DNA from: Chromobotia macracanthus
Lineage: Eukaryota > Chordata > Actinopteri > Cypriniformes > Botiidae
Direction: 5' to 3'
NCBI GenBank assembly: GCA_036877525.1
Contig: JAZGTH010000002.1
Coordinates: forward strand, 13,716,001 to 13,780,000
DNA: 64,000 nucleotides
Shown here piece after piece: positions 59,101 through 64,000 of this stretch (the stretch's first letter is position 1; every line of letters begins with the position of its first letter). The notes under the pieces were generated by a model. The model saw nothing but the letters and a program-made list of their open reading frames with translations, had not been told where the DNA came from and searched no databases. Position numbers and translations under genes: made by a program.

Positions 59101-62100
59101 AGCAGAGGCTCTGTGGGGTGCATCTGATTATGTCCACTGGAAACATAATTACCACCATTATGAGGCTGGTCCATTTCTGCCCAGATCTTTCACAAGATCT
59201 ATGAGATCTGACAGCATTCCACACACTCCCTTGGAATACCTTTATCTCCCTGTTTTTCCTGGCCTTCTCTCTGCTTTCTCTAAATCTCACTTCACTTTTT
59301 CCAGCGCAAAAGCAGATCATGAGTCTGAGACGGCCTCTGTGCTGTTCTCAGGCATTCTTTCCCTGCTTATAGAGCGTGATCATGGATCAGCGGTAGCTCA
59401 TGCAGGGAAAGCATTGTTGGAATTCCTGGATGTCTTGGGCTCTTCTACACAGCAGCTCTCTCCTTTTCCCTAGCTGCAGGGAAATGCTTCTCCACCCTCT
59501 TTCCTGCTGCTTCCCGATCTGAGCACACATTCACAGACTAACCCCTGCAGAACAAACAAACAATCTCTCTGACACGCACACCTGCTGGATGGTTTTATCG
59601 GCATATGGTACAGGATTGTTTATCGTTATTGTGTTTCCTGAAGTCCATACAGCCACTCCTTCTTTAATCTTTTCACTTTGGAAAAATAGTTCTAGAGTTT
59701 TAGAGGGACACTTCACACAAAAACAAACAAAAAAGTCTGCTGTCATTAACTCACCCTCATGTCATTTCAAATCTGTATGATATTCTTAATTCCATGGGAC
59801 ACAAGAGCAGACTCTCTTTATTCCTACAATCAAAGTGAATGGGGACTGAGATTGTCACTCAGAAACAATGACAGTGAATGGGGACTGAGACTGTCAGTCA
59901 GAAACAATGCAAGTGAATGGGGACTGAGACTGTCAGTCAGAAACAATGACAGTGAATGGGGACTGAGACTGTCAGTCAGAAACAATGAAAGTGAATGGGG
60001 ACTGAGGCCAGAAGACAGAAAGTCATACGGGTCTGAAAACACATGAATGAGTAAATAATGACAGAATTTATTTTTATGTGAACTGCTCCTTTAAATGATA
60101 TGATTGTCTTCATAATGTACAGTTTAAATAGGTTATAAACACAGTCCCCCAAAGTCACATCCGAGAATAAGTCATAACTATAGGCATTGTGTGGCTGTCA
60201 CAATAAACTCCATGCTGAGAACATCCCGGACTGAATACTTCACAGGAAGAGCTGGGAACTGTAAATGTGGTTGTGTCTTATTCCTTCTACGTCTTTCCTG
60301 TACGACAGGAGGAAAGCAAGTCTAAACAATGAAATTAAAATGTTTTTTGTGCTTGTGAAATGTCCTTTACAGCATGCGGTTTTACAAGTCTGTTCTCAGA
60401 AGAGATTTAATAACATTAATGTTAATACTGTAGATTTTTATTATTAAAAAAGTCCGCCCTGTTGATGAGCTAAAGGTCAAATAGTCAAACATTTCAAATT
60501 CATAAACAATAAAATAAAAGCTTTTCTTGCTTATTTATTCAAGAATGAACTGGAAATAATAGTGACTCTCTTTAAATAATGACAATACTTGTCTATAAAG
60601 ATAATTGTAACTTTAAAAAAAACATTGAGACGTTTTGCCTGTCTTTATCTGAAAACTGTTGCTTCCTGGTGTTAAACACATTGAAACGATCAAGATTTAT
60701 CTGTCTGTTTGCTGAGTGTGTAGTAAACAGTTTGTTCTTTTCAGGTCAACCATGTCCAGGATGGACAGAGCGTGCATGAGCCATCTGTGGTCTTTTCAGA
60801 AAAAATGGCCCCTGTTCTGGTTTCGGCCCCCAGTTTGGGCTCTACTCCCCCTAAGACTGCCAGTGTCTTCAACTCTGAAACTCACAACATCAGCAGGTGA
60901 GTGATTGATCCAGGCCCTGCGCAGCTAACAGGGAACATTTTCTAAACGTTCTTTCCAAGTTATGAGAAAAGTTCTTCCAGTAATGTTAGTAGAAAGTAAA
61001 ATGTTATTCTTATATAGTTAGTGGAATGTGTTAAAAACGTTACAGACTTAAAAAATGTTTGAACAACATTCTTATAACTAAGCAAAAATGTTAATACAAC
61101 ATCTAAAAAATTTACGTTTTGAACGTTTCTAGAGTGTTCAAACAACATTTTTAACATTTAAAACATGTTACTTAATGGAAATGTTAGGGAAATGTTCTTA
61201 CAACCTTAAATAGTTATCTGGTAACTGTCTGGAGACTTTAAAGCTGAGCTCTTTGTAAACAGCATTGCTTGTTTCTGATCTATGCCTGGTAAGGAAGGCA
61301 ATGCAGTTAATTTTATTCCTTAAGGCTTTCATAAGGCATTCAGAATAGCATTTCTGTTTGCTGTACAAGACTTTTATTTTATCCTGCGACCTTGGTTTAG
61401 CTGAAGTTTAATCGGCTGTATTGTTGTGTTTTCAGTTATTTGTCTGGGTCATTAATCTGGCTAATGTTCTGGGCTATTAGTTTTACAAAGTCAGGTCAGA
61501 TTACAACAGATTTGACGTGCTGTTGACCGAGATCAATTTACTGCATTATTTTGACCTTGTAAGTCAAAGCCTTTTTATTACAGTTTATGTTTTAATTATG
61601 TCTCTCGCACTTTGTCTCTGCTCAGCTCTTTATTTTTTTGTACCTCTTTATTGTAGTCCCAGCTAACAGGGAACGTTCTCAGAATGTTGGCTGACGTTCT
61701 TTAATAGTGTTTTTCCTTAGTTGTTAAGGGAACATTTTAAAAACATTACAGAATGTTAAAAAGTTTGAACAAAGTTTTTACAATCTACAAAAGTGGACAT
61801 TTTGAACATTCCTAGGTCATTTAAAATAACATTTTGAACGGTTTTGTTACTCAATGGAAACATTAGGGAAATGTTCTTACAACCTAAAATTGTTAGCTGG
61901 GTACCTTTATTTTGGAAAATGTAGATAGCACATTCAATAGGCGAAGCAACCTGTACAATATAGTTTTTAATCATGATTTGAGTAGAATCTATGATACCAG
62001 CTGATGTTTATATGCTTATGTTTCATAATAAGCCCAGCCTGTTTTGATGACATCATTTCAATGCTTTGGGTGAGCTCACACATGCATTGCCATTTTTTCA

Positions 62101-63390
62101 TGTACAGTTATCCAGAGCGTCCCTTCAGTCATCCATCTCACTGTACTCCCCCGTCAGGAGAGATGAGCTCCAGCCCGTCCGATCAGACGGACACCATCCG
62201 CAAACCCTCTGCCTTCAGAGGCAAGAGACGCCGCAGGAACCCTGAGCTGGATGAGTCTCAGTATGAGACCGAGTACACGACAGGGGGAGAGACCCATGAT
62301 TTCGATGAGGATCTCTGGGAACAGTAAGGATATATGAGCACAGTTGTGTCCGGTTTTACTGTACATACAGTATACAGTACTGTACACTACATAACCAGAA
62401 GTGTGTACACAGTATCACAACCTTCCTTTAAGAGCTCTATAATGTATAGGCAGCCAGTAGCATCCCAATTCATAATCTGTTGGACTTCTGTATGAATTGT
62501 CTGTTTTGATTTCATTTCTGTTCAGCATGTATCCTGAGATTACCTCTGACGCCCAACGCCACGAATATAAAAAAGAGTTTGACTCTGATCTCAGAACCTA
62601 CAAGGAACTGTGTGCGGAGATGGATGACATCAATGATCAGATCAACAAGCTCAGCAGAGAGCTGGACACACTGGATGAGGGCACCTCAAAGTACCAGGTC
62701 AGTGCCTTCAAAATGTTTCTTTTCTAGAACAATGAATCAGTTTTTGAACCAAAATCTCAATTCCACATGTGTGACCTGAATCTGCTCTGAAATCAAATCC
62801 TGATCTGTTTTTTTCTCACATTAAAGGCTGTAGCAGAGGAATATAATCGTCTCAAAGACCTAAAACGGGTAAGTCAGGGTTTCAACACTCAAGTTTCCCA
62901 GCTAACAGGAAACATTCTCAGAGCGTTGGCTAACGTTCTGTAAAGGTTCTCTCCAAGTTCTCAAAAACATTCTTGCAGTAATGTTAATTTTTAACATTAT
63001 ATATCATGTATATCAAAAACGTTATTCTTCAGTTGTTAGTGGAACGTTCTGAAAACATCACAGAACTGAAAAAGTTCAAATAATGTTCTCATAACCAAAC
63101 CATGATGTTAATACAACATCTCCAAAACTGGACGTTCAAAACAACATTATTAACCTTTATGTTACTTCATGGAAACATTGTGGAAATGTTCTTACAACCT
63201 AAAAGTGTTAGTTCAGCATGTGCATAGTAAAGGTTATGAACACCAGATGTTGATACGAGGTTCTTCTTCTGCTCTTTCTGTTCAGATGACAGATTATCAG
63301 CACAAGAAGCTGCAGTGTCGCAAACTGCGCCACAAGCTCTTTCACATTAAACGGATGGTGAAGAGTTACGACCGCTATCATGTTCAATAA
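56107..63390 (+). CDS. ocln: Occludin, tight-junction tetraspan (MARVEL) protein
   Basis: Seven coding exons: 56107-56847, 57804-57965, 60745-60896, 62108-62323, 62526-62697, 62827-62868 and 63286-63390 (TAA). Phases agree and the protein is 529 residues, close to the usual vertebrate length. ATG 56107 follows an acceptor at 56085 by 21 bases. The MARVEL spans are about residues 59-81, 138-159, 170-195 and 248-270. The first outer loop (82-136) is the Tyr/Gly-rich occludin signature (GYGYGS repeats), and the second (196-247) has Cys215 and Cys241. A Ser/Thr/Pro-rich linker, a basic GKRRRR patch and an acidic stretch lead to the C-terminal ELL/ZO-1-binding coiled-coil domain (about 425-529, ending KRMVKSYDRYHVQ). 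Occludin sits in epithelial tight junctions, binds ZO-1 and tunes paracellular sealing. Five family A MITE copies lie in its introns. Confidence 0.95.
56873..57170 (+). mobile_element. MITE family A copy (ocln intron 1)
   Basis: CCCAGCTAACAAGGAACG at the left and AAATTGTTAGCTGGG at the right. The left end lies only 25 bases after the donor of the first coding exon. Confidence 0.8.
57635..57705 (-). mobile_element. Retroposon 3' tail
   Basis: TTTATTTATATAGTGCTTTT followed by AGCAGCTTTACAGAAACAG is the reverse of the tail at 16400-16490. Confidence 0.45.
58029..58261 (+). mobile_element. MITE family A copy, decayed (ocln intron 2)
   Basis: GTGAACGTTCTCTAAACGTT at the left and CAACCTAAAATTAGCTGAG at the right, with family landmarks in between and several indels. 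Confidence 0.6.
59698..60095. mobile_element. Foldback MITE carrying a minisatellite (ocln intron 2)
   Basis: The left end TTTTAGAGGGACACTTCACA and the right end TGTGAACTGCTCCTTTAAA are inverted. TCACCCTCATGTCATTTCAA and AAAGTCATACGGGTCTGAA lie inside, as in the common fish element of this type. The middle is replaced by a 39-bp tandem array at 59834-60008. Confidence 0.65.
59834..60008. repeat. 39-bp minisatellite, five units
   Basis: Units start at 59834, 59873, 59912, 59951 and 59990, each beginning AGTGAATGGGGACTGAG. The first has two substitutions (ATTGTCACTC) and the last is cut short. Confidence 0.9.
60921..61221 (+). mobile_element. MITE family A copy (ocln intron 3, first)
   Basis: GCAGCTAACAGGGAACATTT at the left and CAACCTTAAATAGTTATCTG at the right, with clear interior landmarks. 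It starts 25 bases after the exon 3 donor. Confidence 0.75.
61658..61901 (+). mobile_element. MITE family A copy (ocln intron 3, second)
   Basis: CCCAGCTAACAGGGAACG at the left and AAAATTGTTAGCTGGG at the right. About 90 bases are missing from the interior. Confidence 0.8.
62897..63215 (+). mobile_element. MITE family A copy (ocln intron 6)
   Basis: CCCAGCTAACAGGAAACA at the left and CAACCTAAAAGTGTTAGTTC at the right. It starts 28 bases after the donor of the 42-base exon 6 and fills most of the intron. Confidence 0.8.
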
Positions 63391-63400
63391 CCAGCATCAC

Positions 63401-63434
63401 ATCTCCTCCTCCTCCTCCTCCTCTTCCTCCTCCT
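63401..63434. repeat. (TCC)n microsatellite in ocln 3' UTR
   Basis: A TCC-rich tract of about 30 bases with one interruption (CTTCC), 11 bases after the stop codon. Confidence 0.85.
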
Positions 63435-63664
63435 CAACACTCCCGTATTGATCTGAGCCCGGGCGGCCATGACGACACCCGCAAACGGGTTGCCCGATTC
63501 CCAGCTTCCGGTTAACCTGAGCCCCGATGACGGTTGCCATGGAAACCAGGTGCAGCTTTCGACCTCGCATCACCTGTTCTGGACCGGAAGTTGTAACTTA
63601 TTCCTTCGATCAAAACATCCGCTGTCCTCTGAGTCGGTGACTTAATGGCCCCCTAAAACACCAT

Positions 63665-63757
63665 AAAGCATTATTGCATTATTATTGCATTATTGCATTA
63701 TTGCATTATTATTGCATTATTGCATTATTATTGCATTATTGCATTATTGCATTATTG
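63665..63757. repeat. ATTATTGC/ATTGC tandem repeat in ocln 3' UTR
   Basis: ATTGCATTATT units in alternating 8- and 11-base spacing over about 90 bases. Confidence 0.85.
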
Positions 63758-63880
63758 TTATCGTGTTGTTTGTGAGCTGGTCGCACGTGTTTGTTGGAGG
63801 AAAAGTTTTATTTTTCTGGACAATCTTCTCTGACTGAAGGAGTCGCACCCGCGGTAACATCGACGCAATCTGTTTCCTGA

Positions 63881-63886
63881 AATAAA
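63881..63886 (+). terminator. ocln: Polyadenylation signal AATAAA, ocln
   Basis: AATAAA in CTGAAATAAAAGTTC, about 490 bases after the stop codon. It is the only such hexamer close downstream. Confidence 0.7.
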
Positions 63887-64000
63887 AGTTCATTTAGAAA
63901 CGTGCACACCTTTGCACAATTTTGCAATAAGGCTCACCGTCCCCGTTCGTCTTTAAACAGCTGACTGCCTCAGAGAAAACAAGACAGATAGCTTGAAATA

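Larger units (their letters stand above)
63391..63900 (+). other. ocln: ocln 3' UTR
   Basis: Follows the TAA and contains a (CCT)n tract (63401-63434), an ATTATTGC-type tandem repeat (63665-63757) and AATAAA at 63881-63886. Confidence 0.7.

Noticed and set aside
1..64000. CRISPR arrays, phage or bacterial defence genes
   Set aside because: The tandem repeats have no spacers of unique sequence, and all recognised genes are vertebrate nuclear genes with introns.

Overview
The window is vertebrate nuclear DNA, most likely from a teleost fish and probably a cypriniform (carp, minnow or loach lineage). The genes are split into small exons with GT/AG introns. Their products match animal families. 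The AT-rich spaces are full of fish-type short transposon relatives (MITEs, tRNA-derived SINEs) and microsatellites. There are no bacterial operons, CRISPR arrays or phage genes.

Layout, all genes on the + strand. (1) 1-4769: the 3' end of an LDL-receptor-superfamily gene, with an EGF-like end, a YWTD propeller, one membrane span and a short tail. (2) 8221-9363 and 17723-18934: two tandem single-coding-exon GT31 glycosyltransferases closest to B3GNT3. They share a 483-base, about 99% identical block inside otherwise diverged genes. (3) 23444-23971: a possible two-exon small gene that I do not recognise. (4) 29840-49824: a complete SK-type calcium-activated potassium channel, clearly the KCNN1/SK1 type, with a CpG-rich optional 5' exon and very large introns. 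(5) 56107-63390: a complete occludin gene with seven coding exons.

The B3GNT3-KCNN1 order resembles human 19p13.11, where both genes lie in one neighbourhood. The genes are not an operon and do not share a pathway. They are a cell-surface receptor, Golgi O-/poly-lactosamine glycan enzymes, a neuronal/epithelial K+ channel and a tight-junction tetraspan protein.

The rest is intron and intergenic DNA. One MITE family with CCCAGCTAACA/TGTTAGCTGGG ends appears about fifteen times, five of them inside occludin. A second MITE family (ends like AAGCTGCAATCTGTAAC) appears about eight times. A non-autonomous hAT element with an 8-bp target duplication sits 28 bp past a channel exon. Kcnn1 introns hold a 12-bp and a 36-bp minisatellite, plus a 78-G homopolymer stretch that may be a sequencing or assembly artefact. 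I found no convincing novel multi-gene system. The best leads are the gene-conversion tract, the His-to-Asn change at the SK1 outer pore, and the transposon load in occludin.
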